Origin: Aphanomyces cochlioides
Lineage: Eukaryota; Oomycota; Saprolegniomycetes; Saprolegniales; Verrucalvaceae
Direction of reading: 5' to 3'
DNA length: 64,000 nt
Assembly: GCA_019828595.1 (NCBI GenBank)
Contig: JAHQRK010000003.1
Location: 3,782,001-3,846,000, forward strand
The notes beneath the pieces are model-generated. The model saw only the letters and a program-made list of their open reading frames with translations, was not told the origin of the DNA and did not search any database. Position 1 is the first letter of the stretch, and each line of letters begins with the position of its first letter. The position numbers were made by a program, and so were the translations under genes. This document shows, in pieces, positions 10,751 to 22,508 of this stretch.

Positions 10751-12365
10751 TCAAGTCGGAGGCGCCGCAGAGGTCATCAAGCGTTGGACATTGTGAAAGA
10801 GGTCCATATTCCCCTCCGTGGGGAAACCGGTCTTGTAATTGATATCAGCTCGAAGCATGAGCCCTCGAAAGCTGTTGAAGCCTTGAAGGCAAGTGCGTCG
10901 TTTGATCGCAAGCAACGCGTGGTTGAGGAATTTGATCGCAGTGCACTCCAACCAGACGCTATGTCGCGCCGCTTTCTCAGTAGCCTTGGTCCATTCTGAT
11001 GGTGGTGGCACTGCAAGTAGCATACTGTTGCAATCTGTGATGTCCTTGGGTATCCTGGTATTTGTTAGTTTCTAGTACGATTCGGTGAATAACCTGTATT
11101 TGTAGAAAGCGAATCCAGACTTCACGGGATCTTTATCGCCGCCATAATACATGGCGTAATGAATGCCGACGGGTCCATCACGGGGCAAAACCATAGTTTC
11201 ATCATCTTCACAAGGATTAGCGGTGTCGTCTGGCAGGAAGTCCCAGTACTCGGTGTCTTTGTACGCACAAGTCGCACCGCCCAAGTGAGTAACTGAAGCA
11301 ACATCAGTTTCCTTGGAGATTTGATGCTATACCTAGGGTTTGCTTCACGTTTTGGTTTGCAACAGCTGCGCCCCATGCACTCATTTCAACCATCCATTTG
11401 TCTTCCAAAGTTCTTCCCTTTCGAGTGAACTCAGCATAATCGACCACAACTCGTTCCATATCACTGCGCGTAAGGATGTACGGCGTTCCTGAAGGTTCGA
11501 AGTATTCCATTGCCTACAAATGTGTGAATTCCAATTTGAATGGGGGTAAAGTACTTCGTCGTTTGAGACCAATGCGCACGGCTTGTCCTTGCAAACAATG
11601 TCTTTGACTGTCGAATTGCGGTCGTTCCACCAGACTCCACCGAGAAAAGCTTTCATGTTTTGGGCAATCGCGATGCCATTGCTAACTGTGTCCTAGACGA
11701 AAGTCAAACACATGTCATACCAGTAGCTTCACCGTGATAGTACTGGGATCACGCAGACTTTGGCTCGAGACTTGATAGAACCTCGTCCAGTTTGCACCTC
11801 GATTCACTTCAAGTGGTTGAAGAAGAAAATAGTCAATATCGATGAGCGCCACTGCCAATTCGTCCTTGGGTTGACCATGCTGCAGAAAGTGCGCCAGTCC
11901 AAACGGCTTGTTGTATGGATAGTAGTGTTGGCGAACGCCATTGTCGAGGGTCTGCCATGCAAAGTCTGGTGCAAAATGGACTCGGTAGTCGGCATAGAAC
12001 GCAGGCAGCTTGGCAATCGCTTCCTTTTGGGCAGTCGTGCATCCCGTGATGATCTCAGTAAGCGGCCCTTTATGTCCCACGCGGACAAGAGACAATTGCA
12101 GCGCCGCACTCAGGAGTTGTCGTAAGTCTTGCTCGCAACTGACGGTCAAGACCAGGTGGACATTATGCTTCGGGTCGACCTCGTAGTTCAAACTCGGCTT
12201 CTCGTCCTGCTGCTTCGTCGTCCGCAAAGCATGAGAAGGCTCAATGGACGCTGTCGATGGACTCAAATGCGAGACCATCTTCATTTCGACGTTGAAGGCG
12301 ACATATCCCAAAAGGACGAGACACAGGAGCGCCGAGATGATCCATGCCGGTCCAGTCTGCTGCAT
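10751..12365 (-). CDS. HPAT/SGT1-like type II membrane glycosyltransferase
   Basis: Exons (minus strand) are 12365-11733, 11692-11555, 11513-11333, 11292-11094 and 11054-10751, encoding 484 aa. All introns are 39-41 nt GT..AG. Residues about 8-27 form a signal anchor. The lumenal part has GHKGPLTEIITGC, HYYPYNKPFGLAHFL, VALIDIDYFLLQPL (Asp-rich, DxD-like), WMVEMSAWGAAVA and HYAMYYGGDK. These are characteristic of the plant/algal hydroxyproline O-arabinosyltransferase and peptidyl-serine alpha-galactosyltransferase family. It likely acts in the Golgi on secreted glycoproteins; the exact acceptor is unknown. For intron 1 a donor 12 nt closer is equally in frame. Confidence 0.82.
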
Positions 12366-12497
12366 CTCACCTTCTGACCATGTCACGACATCGACAAGAT
12401 ACAGCAGGAGATATCAATTCTCACAGGTCCTGTCGTACTCTATACCGGAATAAGGTCAGTTCAATGTCACTATGTATGTCGCTATGTCACTATTTTA

Positions 12498-14057
12498 TTA
12501 TGATTTACTCCAGCGACCACGAACGACGAGCGCGATGAGAGCCAAGCCGACGAGAAGAACCAAAGCAGGAGTAAACTCGCTCACAGACATGACGGCATTG
12601 CGTTCGTCGAGCTTTTTGAGCAGGAGATCTTCCTTCTCCCGGAGGGTGGCGTCCAGTTTCTTGAATAGTTCGTCTTCCTTCTCCTTCATGCTGTCCAGCC
12701 ACGCAGGTTCTTCTTGACTTTGAACATCCTTGGCTTCGAGCTTGGCTCCGAGCGCCTGGATAGCTTCCACGCTGTCTTTCCAAGCTGCCTTCTCTTCCTC
12801 GGTACTCTTCTTTTCGGCGGAGGAATTATACATTGACCATCCTGGTAGGAGGCGTTCGATGATTTCAGGACGTGCATAGGGAACCCAATGCAGTTGCATG
12901 CAACGCTCTTCGTCTAATTTGGCATCGACTTGAGAAACGCCAGAGAAGTTGAGGAATTGCTGAGTCGAACGCACCGTGCCTTGATCGTACACATTAATGT
13001 CCGTTGTATCTACTTCACCATGGAATGGAAGCTTGAGAATGGCACGAAGACGGTTGTGGCTCATTGCTTCTTCCTTCCACTTGCGCTCTTCACGGTCCTT
13101 TGGCACGTCTTTCCAGTACAATAATTCGTAAGCCTTTGCTGTCCAGTTGTGGAACACGACGCCGCCATGACGACTGGGCGAATAGAGGTCATATCCATTC
13201 GTCCACAACACGTAGGATCTCAGGTATTCTTCGCCAAAGAAGAGCCATTTCATGTGCTTGTCGACTGGCGCACGTTTCTCAGCATGGCACTTCGAGAATG
13301 ACAAGCAAGCGCCAAAGAAGGTCGACATTTGAGGATGCTCGGAATTGTGGATGCGCTTGATACCGGTCATATAAGGAATGTCGTCGACTTTGTGGCGCTC
13401 CATGAGATCGCACAGATGCGATCCATCAGTTTGGGTATAAGTTCCATCTTCATTGAGGTCACGAAAGGATAGTGGGTAGTTAGTCAAAACGGCCATTTCA
13501 TTTTCGGTTCGTGCCCACTCCTTGACAAGAATCGTATCCCAATCCTGCAAAAGTTGACTGTGAGCATCCACTTGCAAGCAGAATTCTTGATCGCCCACGA
13601 GTTGCTGTTGATAATACCGCGCAATATTTGGCCCCATGGATTCCAGTGCATGTCTGGCATCAATTTTAACTTGGTTCTTGTAGCGGCATTCATTCCAGTG
13701 CGCTGTTGCGAGCTTGCAGTACTCGTCCAAGCATTTCGGATCATCTGGCATGGTTTGATCCACAACACCAATGTAGACTCTTTCGGGGTTCGTTGCTCGG
13801 GAAAACGCTGTAAATAAGGTGAAGCCGCATCGGACGCCGTCTCGGTACGCTGAGACGCCGATAAAGATGTCGTACGTTGTTGGGATTCGAGGTGGTGGTG
13901 GGCGCAGGTGCTTTTGACTGTCCAAGAGGGGAATATTTTGACTCAAGGGGTCCAATTCATGGTAGATATGGCCGTCTTTGCCATCAAACTCGATGTACGG
14001 CACAGCCGCCTGAACAAGCACCGCGAGAAGAGATCCGGCCCACAATACAGAGCGCAT
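12498..14057 (-). CDS. GT60-like GlcNAc transferase ([Skp1]-hydroxyproline GlcNAc-transferase family)
   Basis: An intronless 519-aa frame. I chose the ATG at 14057 because it opens a signal peptide (SVLWAGSLLAVLVQAA); the frame extends upstream only through a TTG. IFIGVSAYRDGVRCG, PERVYIGVVDQ and CLQVDAHSQLLQDWD (DxD-type metal site) match the GlcNAc (pfam11397) family, whose members modify hydroxyproline of Skp1 or secreted proteins. A glutamate/lysine-rich predicted coiled coil (about 400-480) precedes a C-terminal membrane helix (TPALVLLVGLALIALVV). The signal peptide and anchor suggest a lumenal rather than cytosolic enzyme, unlike Dictyostelium Gnt1. It is immediately upstream of another glycosyltransferase on the same strand. 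Confidence 0.82.
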   Translation of the reverse strand: MRSVLWAGSLLAVLVQAAVPYIEFDGKDGHIYHELDPLSQNIPLLDSQKHLRPPPPRIPTTYDIFIGVSAYRDGVRCGFTLFTAFSRATNPERVYIGVVDQTMPDDPKCLDEYCKLATAHWNECRYKNQVKIDARHALESMGPNIARYYQQQLVGDQEFCLQVDAHSQLLQDWDTILVKEWARTENEMAVLTNYPLSFRDLNEDGTYTQTDGSHLCDLMERHKVDDIPYMTGIKRIHNSEHPQMSTFFGACLSFSKCHAEKRAPVDKHMKWLFFGEEYLRSYVLWTNGYDLYSPSRHGGVVFHNWTAKAYELLYWKDVPKDREERKWKEEAMSHNRLRAILKLPFHGEVDTTDINVYDQGTVRSTQQFLNFSGVSQVDAKLDEERCMQLHWVPYARPEIIERLLPGWSMYNSSAEKKSTEEEKAAWKDSVEAIQALGAKLEAKDVQSQEEPAWLDSMKEKEDELFKKLDATLREKEDLLLKKLDERNAVMSVSEFTPALVLLVGLALIALVVRGRWSKS

Positions 14058-14464
14058 CCCACGGCAGATTCGAAAATGTATGCGCGAAATTTTCAAAGCA
14101 TTTAAAATACTTCGAAGTATTGCAATACTGTACCATTGTAAAATAGTATTGCTTTTATTTACCAAACTTGCAGCTTGGAAAAGGGATCATCAGCGCGACA
14201 GTAAATAGCTCTCGCTGCGCCACTCCTCTCAATCTAAAGCGCGAGATAAGTTCGTCAACACGGAACAACAGTTGACCAAGAGTTGTAGGTGGAATATAAT
14301 ATGTCACTGTTGGAATCGGAGACTGAAACTTCGTTGGCCTCGTCAGGTTGGGCGATAAAAGAGGCCTCCTCAGATCGTTCAGCCTTTTGTGCCATGAATG
14401 GCGTTTGGACACGACTGGTCATGTGTTTTGTCAGGCAATCACACGCCAGCTCTCCTGTCTGTAA

Positions 14465-14688
14465 TACAGGAAAAACCTCTCCAATTGTCCAACATCAATA
14501 ATTGATAAATTGTCAAACATGATATTTTGATCCAAAATTAATTATAAGAGTTGTTGATCAATGGCTTGTCTCTAGCACCTTCTAGTGTCCGAATATTGTG
14601 AAAGCGTTACCTTCTGATTCGATGACCTTTTATATTCTATAATATGCCCTCTATAAACTTATGGACAATTAGAGAGGTTTTTCCTGTA
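14465..14688. mobile_element. 224-bp MITE with 24-bp imperfect TIRs
   Basis: TACAGGAAAAACCTCTCC (from 14465) is mirrored by the reverse complement GAGAGGTTTTTCCTGTA ending at 14688. The paired ends differ at one of about 24 positions. No coding capacity. The flanks are TA-rich and a clean target duplication could not be fixed. The surrounding 14.06-15.49 kb shows no gene. Confidence 0.65.
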
Positions 14689-15498
14689 TCCTCAAGGACT
14701 ACTACAGCATGGCAAGTGCAGTGCGCACCACGACAAATATTTCACCACAATATATTGTCAATTCCGGCCATATTTGCCGGATTCGGTCGGTTTTTGAGAG
14801 ATATCCAAACCGTTCGAAGAATCGACGCTGCATTCTCATTGGTCAAAAGAAAACACAGTCAGTACGGACTCCATCAAATTATATACATCTTAAAAATGAA
14901 TATTTGGAATGAACAATTTAATTATCGAATTTGAGAGTTTATCTTGCTTGGACCGCACGACCAAGAGCTCTTCGGGCTCATAGTGGTTGGTTCATGGACT
15001 GGCGGGGGGTTATCACTGCTGGAGTAGGTGTAAGTGAAGTTATGTCTTGTCGGTAAACCAGGACGAGAACTGTATTGCTGTGAGGCCGAGTGTCTGACGG
15101 GGGTTCGATCACGTCTGGTTGATGGTGAGCAGCTGATCTGCTCTTTCTGCTGTGGGTACATCGCCACAACGAGGTTGTCAATGCTTTCTTTCTTGCTCTC
15201 GTCTTCCATGCTCTCTAATTTTGGGAAACTTCCAAAACAAATACTTGAATATTATGTTATAGAGGTCTGGCGATTGCTCGGTCGATTTCCTTTGATAGAT
15301 TCAATAGGGTGTATCAATATAGAACCGAATGCCCAATTCCTCAAAAAGCAAAAGTGGAAATAAAATAAGAAGATGTCACTTCGAAAGCAGAGCAAAACTT
15401 ATCCGTCAAACCATGATTTCGCTCTTACTTTTCCTGTGGTAGTATCCGTATATGGATAGTCTCGAATTCGTTCTCTCATTCTCCATTTGCTCGGCATC

Positions 15499-16701
15499 AT
15501 GACACGCAATTCCGCCCGCCGAGCAATGCTCTGTCAGCCGGACCAATTGGTCCAAACGATCATCCTGTATCACACTGGTCCACGTGAATCTCGCGACAAG
15601 GAGCTGCAAGTGGTAGTGGAACTACGTTATACTCTTATGCGGTCGAGGTATTTCAACACACGATGTATCCTCATCAAGTCCATGGCTCAGTTGTCCATCT
15701 TGCCCCATTTGGACATTGACGACTTTGTTCAAGAGGTTCGTGTATGTCAACAAACCTTTGCACGCATATGTCATGAGATTGAAAACCACAAAGTATTTAA
15801 ATCCACCGCAAATCATTCACAGCGCCCCGTATGGGTGCAGCTAGCGTGTGCTCTACATCGGCTTGGTCATTATGGAAATGGTGCATCAAACAGAATGATA
15901 GCACGCTCAAAAGGAATTGGTTATGGAACTGTATCGTTGTATACTCGACGAGTTGTGTTGGCATTGTGCTCCATGTCTGGTCAATACGTTCGCTGGCCCG
16001 ACGTCAATGAACGTGAGGAGCTCAAGACTTTCAACCAGCGAATGAATGGTTTCCCGAATTGTGTTCTTTCAACCGATGGCACTTACGTTGTACTGTTCAA
16101 AAAGCCTGCCCTGCATGGAGAGACATATTGGAGTTGTAAGAAGGAATATTCTATGAATGTCATGCTTACGTTTGACAGACATCGAAAAATTCGCTATGTT
16201 GTGGCTGGATGGCCAGGTAGTGTCCACGATTCAACGATCTGGAGCCAGACGCAAGTGTTTCAACACCCTGAACAATTTTTCTCAAGCAACGAATACCAAC
16301 TGGGAGATTCAGGCTTTCAAATGACCCACGAAATGCTTGTACCGTATCGGCTACCATTTTCACTCAGTCCAGAGAACTCATTCTTCAACACCAATCATAG
16401 TGCTGTTCGCATCGCATGCGAGCATGGAATTGGAATTTTGAAAGGTCGTTGGGCTAGCCTTGTTGGTGTTCCTATCCTCATACGAACAGACGATGATGTG
16501 GCCCGAATTTGAGATTGGATAAGTGCGTGTTGTGTTCTCCACAACATTGTTATCAGCTGTCGTAATGGAGAAGACTTCTTGGAGAAATATGTCGAGCCAC
16601 AACGTAGAAGCAAGCCATCTAAAAGTGTACCAACGTTGTCTTTGAATGAGTGGCGAGAGAAAATCAAAATCGAAAATCAAAGATTCCATGGTGTTTTATA
16701 A
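15499..16701 (+). pseudogene. PIF/Harbinger-type DDE transposase with one nonsense codon
   Basis: ATG at 15499. The frame is clean to an in-frame TGA at 16510-16512 (after DDDVARI), beyond which the same frame continues as DWISACCVLHNIVISC and on to a TAA at 16699-16701. DDE_Tnp_4 features are STDGTY (first Asp), YQLGDSGF (second Asp), ACEHGIGILKGRW (catalytic Glu) and VLHNIV, which lies after the stop. One base change therefore removes the last ~60 residues. It converges on its Myb-like partner (stop codons 26 bp apart), so the whole element spans at least 15.5-17.7 kb. I could not locate its TIRs. Confidence 0.85.
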
Positions 16702-16727
16702 ATGTAGTCAAATGTACTTCATTAATC

Positions 16728-17703
16728 TTATTCCGAGGATGAAGAGCTGAATGCAATGTCCACTGTCATCTTGATGGCTTCAGGGTCAGTTATTCCCTGA
16801 GCAACGAGCTGGCCTATTAACTTTGCTTTTGAAATGCGCAAATCATTGGCTTGGGCTTCAGCACGTGCAAGTCTATCTTGCTCCTTTTGGTACTCAAATT
16901 TTTCTCTATCGAATGCCAAAATCGCCTTTTGCATGTCGGTGTATGATGCTACAAGATCCTTCTTGGGTGGGGGATTGGTAGCTTTTTTCTTTTGCGGAAA
17001 TTCACGAGGCAAGCTAGTTCCTTTTCGCTTTTGCCTCTGACTGGGGAACTGGGGTGGATGCTTTGTAGCGACTTCACTAATGTAGACTTTACCAGGATCT
17101 TCGTCAGCACATGCAGCCCAGTATCTATTTGAACCAACTGTGTTTTCTCCGCCACTGTCGTCTTCATGCTCACTGGTTATTTCGTCTTCAGCACTGTCAC
17201 ATTCACCGTCAGAGTCGTCCAAGTCAAATGCGTTAAACGTCGGAACATCCATTCTTTGATGGTTTGCTTCATGAGGACCATTGTCTTGGCCACCAACTTC
17301 CATAATGTGACTTGGCATGACATTGGGTCTCTCGCCAAACAATGCATCCATTTTGACAAAGAATTGACACTTGGTTTCAAGCTTTTTATCAATCGTGTCT
17401 ACGCCTAAGCGAATTGAAATAACATCGATACAAGTTTGAATTGTACCTCTCTTAATATCACCAACCGTTATGCCGTTGCCGCTTGTATTGGATGCTGTCG
17501 AGCATTGCCATCTTTTAGCTTTCTTATACTGTATGCAATATGCCTCGTAGCGAGACTTTGCGATGTCCCCCGTCCACAATGTTCCGTTTGGATCGTTCTT
17601 TCCGTTTACATGTTCAGCCATCAACTGAAAACCTGCATGCATTGAGGGACGAATTGGCGAGAAATTTACCATGAGCTTTTGTCAGACGCTGACCTGACCT
17701 CAT
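16728..17703 (-). CDS. Harbinger-associated Myb/SANT-like DNA-binding protein
   Basis: Exons 17703-17670 and 17632-16728 join across a 37-nt intron, giving MRSGQRLTKAHGFQLMAEHVN at the N-terminus (312 aa). An alternative start inside the intron (17672) would replace the first residues. The N-terminal ~110 residues are rich in spaced aromatic residues (LWTGDIAKSRYEAY) as in Myb/SANT-like partners of PIF/Harbinger transposases. The middle is acidic. The C-terminal third (DREKFEYQKEQDRLARAEA) is a predicted coiled coil. In known Harbingers this protein carries the transposase to the element ends. It looks intact although the adjacent transposase has a stop. Confidence 0.75.
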
Positions 17704-18160
17704 GGGCTTTCCCTTCGCAGCAGACCCTGTGATGATGGCATGAAGGTCGGTGTGGCGTCGGTCATGCCTGAGTCTTCTGGCCACAGAAAAAGCAAATTTT
17801 AATTTTAATTTTATTGTTTTGAAAGCAAACGCAATTGCATAACCGTCTATATTGATACACCCTTATGAATCGATCGGGGAAATTTCAAGTAGAACGCACA
17901 ATAATTAATTTCCAGAGGATATTTAAATCTATATTTAAAATTAATTTAAAATAATTTGATTTATTTAACGTGGTTTGTCGAACCATGTGATCTCACCTAG
18001 TCTCCACTGTCATCATATGGCAGAAGTGGTCAGGAGGGATCCGTGGTGCCAGTGAAGAGCATCCTCGATCTCTTCCGGTCAAATGGCTCAGTCAGCGCCA
18101 CTGTGATGATTGTCCCGACGGAATCCACTGGTTTGAACTTTCTGTACCTATTATTAGACC
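17704..18160. other. Intergenic, no gene seen
   Basis: AT-rich sequence (TTAATTTTAA runs near 17.8 and 17.95 kb) that should contain the right end of the Harbinger element and the promoter of the ankyrin gene. No clear TIR was found. Confidence 0.35.
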
Positions 18161-18842
18161 ATGGCGACGCAGTTTTCGACGCCGAGAGGCGCCGCGCGGC
18201 GTATTGGAACCCCACCCGTGCTTCTCAAGACGGAAGATCATCGCTTTGCATCACCGCGGGGATCTGCTCGCTCGTTTTCAGACGATTCCACCTTTGCCAC
18301 ACCTCGATTTGAACCAACTTCGTACTCCTCCGATGAAGAAACACCCCCTCCACCTCCTTCAACGCTGCCGTCCGGGTCTCCTGTGTCGTACTACAAAGAC
18401 ATAGCCTTTGCCAAGATGCAACCGACGCTACCAATCCAGCAGGCACCCCCGCTCGTCGATGTCTTCTCTCTCGCACGACACAATCGCGTGGAGGAAGTCA
18501 AAACTGCACTTGATAATGGCCTCCCTGTCAATATTGTCGACGCTTATGGAAACTCCTTGCTCATCATTGCATGTCAGAATGGACTGAAGCGTCTCGCCAA
18601 GGAATTGCTTCGTCGTGGCGCTAACATCAACGCCCGTAATGTAAGTACCAATGTATCTCGAGCTCTAAGATTGCCTGGATACATAGCACCGAGGAAACAC
18701 GCCACTACATTTCTGCTTTGCCTATGGTTATGGAGATTCCTTAGGCGCTTACCTTATATCCAAGGGCGCCGACGTGACTCTGCGAAATGCCGATGGTCTG
18801 GAATGCTACTATGGGATCGAACCTCCAACGTTCCATTCATGA
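18161..18842 (+). CDS. Ankyrin-repeat protein with proline/serine-rich N-terminus
   Basis: Exons 18161-18640 and 18687-18842, with a 46-nt intron opening GTAAGT, encode 211 aa. Residues 1-100 are low-complexity with repeated TPRG/SPRG and a PPPPP run. Residues about 105-200 form ankyrin repeats (YGNSLLIIACQNGLKRLAKELLRRGANINARN, then GNTPLHFCFAYGYGDSLGAYLISKGADV), with the intron exactly at a repeat boundary. The function is probably protein binding; the partner is unknown. The gene converges on RPS15A, whose stop codon is 82 bp away. Confidence 0.85.
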
Positions 18843-18923
18843 GAGGTAGAAAGACGAACAGAGTAAATAAAGTAAGACCATATTGAACAATCCCATGTTG
18901 GTTTAGTCCATCAGAAAGAGGAT

Positions 18924-19316
18924 TTAGTAGAAGAAACCAATGATCTTGCCACCAGTGTGCTTGCGACGAGCTTCGTTGTGGTCCATGATGCCGTACGTGG
19001 TCGACAACACGATGTGTCCGAATTGACGGGAAGGCAACAGGTTGTTGATCCACTTTTCAACATCTTGGAGCTTGACATCGAAGCGGGGCGAGATGACACC
19101 GCACTTGTTGATGCGGCCGCGCAATTCAACGACGATCTTGCCACCACGGTGGTCGTCGACGATTTCAAATTCGCCAATGTAGCCGTTCTTTTGCATGGTT
19201 TGCAAAAACTTGACAATGACCTTGGACGAAGGGCGGATCAACACTTGGCGCTTGCCGCGCTTTTCAGCGTTGTAGATGTTCTTGAGGCAATCGGCGAGAA
19301 CAGACATGCGCACCAT
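18924..19316 (-). CDS. RPS15A: 40S ribosomal protein S15A (uS8)
   Basis: An intronless 130-aa protein starting [20 protein letters not shown] and ending [11 protein letters not shown], the expected length and ends for eukaryotic uS8. It binds helix 21 of 18S rRNA in the small-subunit body. ATG at 19316. No oddity was seen. Confidence 0.98.
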   Translation of the reverse strand: MVRMSVLADCLKNIYNAEKRGKRQVLIRPSSKVIVKFLQTMQKNGYIGEFEIVDDHRGGKIVVELRGRINKCGVISPRFDVKLQDVEKWINNLLPSRQFGHIVLSTTYGIMDHNEARRKHTGGKIIGFFY

Positions 19317-19973
19317 GCTAAAATAGACAAACGTGAGACCTCAAGTTCATTGCCAAGGCCAGAGAGTACGAACGAGCGATTCGTTGTCTCTGCCTCCAAG
19401 GATGCCCCTCACGGCAACTGCCTCAATTGGTGGCGATAAAAAGGCCCAAGAAGCTGTCGCATTGAGGGACTTCCATTGCGGTCAGGTCGCGGACACTTAC
19501 TTTGCGGGCTGTTTGGGAAGTTCAAAAGTGAACGCTGAACCAACCAACCATGACGAATTGATTGGTGGAGATGGGGAAACCTCTATATATTAATATACAT
19601 TATAAAGAATTACAGTTCATACTGTGGATTCCCCGCCAAATTACCGACACAAAATGAATGTCAAGACTCTAAGCTTTACTGCTTATTCAAGCAGCTCTCT
19701 ACCATAGCGATCAATAATGAGATAAGAGATACGTGGACTATTCTTGACTTGAGGTGGACAAGTCGAGGGTTGATACATTTCATGCTGTTTCAAGCTTCCT
19801 ATGATGAAATGGAGGATAGGTTGCTTGAATAATACCGGTCGTATTTTGCTGTTTCGTGAATGCGTCGTCGGCCAAGAAACTCAATGACTCGGTGGTTTTG
19901 TATTTGAGCTGCATAAATGAATGCACTTATCCAGCTGTACAAGTGAGGCCATCGTGGGACGATAGACTGTAGA
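19317..19973. other. Intergenic between RPS15A and DPH6
   Basis: It contains the RPS15A 5' region (19.32-19.6 kb) and the DPH6 3' flank. No additional ORF with coding character was found. Confidence 0.4.
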
Positions 19974-22411
19974 TTAGATCTTCCTGGCCAGCCACAAGTC
20001 CGTTTCCATAAGCTCTCCATCGTACGCGATGACTTGAATCGCCACACTTACGGCAGATGACTTGTGCGAAATATGATGTGTAGGCACAAATGTCATGGGG
20101 ACATTGAGTGAGGTCAAATCTGTTGATAAATGAGGATAAGGGCATGGCAAGAAGGTAAAATATTTTCACCTGGAGAGTTTTCGACATGATGGACTCGCAT
20201 GTGCAAGAGGGCTTTCCAAACCAAGTTTGCCTTGCCCAAGACTCGCAGCACATGTGATCGAAGGGAGTTTGCATCGAGCAACTGCAAAGAGGATGACAAA
20301 TAACAGAAGCCCACGCAGAGCATCCGAGGTACAATCGTCCATTCGCTGCTAAAGGCGTCGTCTTGAACTACAGAAGTAGAAGTCAGTTCAGTGGAAAACG
20401 GCGAAATCAACATTGAAAAGACTGAGGATTGAAAAGATTCATCGCCTGATGTGTCAGCGCTAGGAACTCAACTTCTAGTGGTGCTTGTCGTGGAAGTGCA
20501 GATACAGTAATACAAAGGAGCGGAATTTGTACTTGAGTCTAGGAAAATCATAGCTCCTGCGCATCGGTCCATTGATAATTACCGAGATAGATTTCTCGTT
20601 GATGTCATCTTCGTCAAGGCTGTCGTCATCGTCACTTTCATATGCATCACGGTGGTGGAGATTTGCATTCAAGAGCAATTGAGTTTCATCGGCTAGAGAA
20701 TCTTGCGGCTCAATGGTGCATAGAATACCAGCAATGACATGACGGAGGTTTGATTCTAGCGCTTCAAGCACGCCAAGAACGTTATTGAGGCACTATAGGA
20801 TAATTTATCATTCATGCCAAACAATAAAGTTTGTACTCGAGGAAGATGATCTTGTGCAGCCATCTGCATGGTAGCTGGGACGAGGGGAATTTGGCCCGCC
20901 GAGAGGATTAGCGCTGAATTTAACTGGAGCGAGTGAATCTGGAGTTTCAAACTTTCAAGACGTACCACATTGGCTTGACAATATGGCCCAATGCAGGTTG
21001 GTGCCCAATCTGAGATGCTAGCAACATGCAACGTTTTCCGCTTGGTCGAGCTTCGAATAGCCCAACAATCCATCATGACGTCTTCCGCCATGTTGACTTC
21101 AATACAGCTCCGTGATGGTGGATTGTGAGATGGGAAGTATTTGGCAAAGATCTCATTGACTGCACCAAAGGTTGCCATGTCTTTGACATAAACATGGACA
21201 AACGCAACTGACGCAAGAGATAAGTCATGACTGACCAACGTATCTAATATTTGGACTATTCAGTTGGGTACCTTGGATGGCATACCTTGTAATTGCTGGC
21301 AAACATTGTGCACTTGCTCGACCAACGTCAAAGGTACATTTTTGGATACAACACCCGAGAGAACAATTTGATCTCGAAAGACATGTGATGTTTTGCTTGA
21401 GACAGAAATGGTATGTTTCTTGGCCAGTGGACGAGATGGAAAAATAGGGGTGAATGCAGGGAAAGATGTCCTTGCAACATCATCCACTGAGTCTTTGGGT
21501 TCGAGATGAAGCGTGTCAATGCAATAAAGACCCACTGGAGCAATCATGTCGTCCGAATGCAGTTGGATTTGTGCAGAGTCTCTACATAACCATTGAGAGA
21601 AGAATATCATCGCAGCCTACATAACGATTCGTTTCTTGAAAAGGGGGCAATCTAGTGTAAGAGTCTCGTACTCGCCACCTTCACCACAGATATGGAATTG
21701 ATATTTTTCATGCTATGGTCAAGTATTAGATAAGTTATGGAGAGGAAGAAAACCAAGTCGAGAAAGAATGGGTATAAATCTGCGATGGTTCGCCCTAGGT
21801 GTCTTCTGGGAACAAGTCCTAGTGACATCATTCACATCGCGCAGAGGACACCAATAGTATTACCCATGGAAGCAACCTTAACGAGAATTGCATTGATATC
21901 GGCCTCAATCATTTCTTGCATGAGCTCGTCTTGGGGTCGCCTCCACAGATAAGCGAGCGATATCAAATTCAATCGCGCGCATCTAGCAAAAGTAAGTGGT
22001 TGCATGTTGCATGTTTCTAGAGTTGCGTTACATATGCTCGACACGAGTTCGTTGGTAGTTGGAAAAGATTGCACCTGTGGAGACAGCTTGGACTTCTGGA
22101 AACCGTTTCTGGACTTCCTGCAGCAGACAATACAAGTCTTCCACTTCATCGCCTTCCGTGACACTGTATCCCATGTCTGTCGAGATGGATTTTCCTTGTA
22201 GAGTATGCGCTACCCACGGAAGCTCCATGCATTCGGCAATATGCTCAACGACATGCGTTCCAATGCTCTGAAACATGAACGAATCGACCTCTGAATTGGA
22301 TTTCGGAGGTTGCAACGTTGCCAGGCACACAATCTCATGGCCATATTCGACGCACTTCATCATCGAATAGACGCTGTCCTTTCCGCCGCTCACGAGCGCA
22401 ACGACCTTCAT
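19974..22411 (-). CDS. DPH6: Diphthine-ammonia ligase with C-terminal RidA/YjgF-like domains
   Basis: Eleven exons (minus strand): 22411-22032, 21982-21864, 21818-21754, 21712-21621, 21581-21286, 21243-20966, 20923-20837, 20792-20583, 20538-20412, 20367-20170 and 20119-19974. They encode 665 aa; introns are 39-50 nt and all phases agree. The N-terminus has the PP-loop ATPase motif ALVSGGKDS, then GAIFSNYQRTRVEH...LISLAYLWRRPQDEL and HICGEGGEYETLTLDCPLF, the diphthine-ammonia ligase (ATP_bind_4) core. Two RidA/YjgF-like units follow (WAPTCIGPYCQAN...ILSAGQIPLVPATMQ is the clearest). This three-domain layout is that of fungal/plant Dph6 rather than the short vertebrate form. The enzyme does the last step of diphthamide formation on eEF2 in the cytosol. 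The last two exons are less certain. Confidence 0.88.
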
Positions 22412-22465
22412 CGCTTGCACTTTCTGTCAAGGTGAAAAATGCGCGACTTGGCTCTCCAGTTAATG

Positions 22466-22508
22466 GACAACCGGATACATTCATGAGTTGATTCCGGATA
22501 ATTGAAAT
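22466..22508 (-). promoter_or_regulatory. CCGGAT motifs upstream of DPH6
   Basis: ACCGGAT at 22468-22475 and TTCCGGATAATTGAAATC at 22490-22507 lie 57-97 bp upstream of the DPH6 ATG. The longer motif nearly repeats TTCCGGATATTGAAATC upstream of the membrane-protein gene at 9182. Confidence 0.5.

Noticed and set aside
20114..20413. Separate gene starting with ATG at 20413
   Set aside because: A 44-nt GT..AG intron joins this stretch in frame to the preceding exon, so it is better read as the C-terminus of DPH6.
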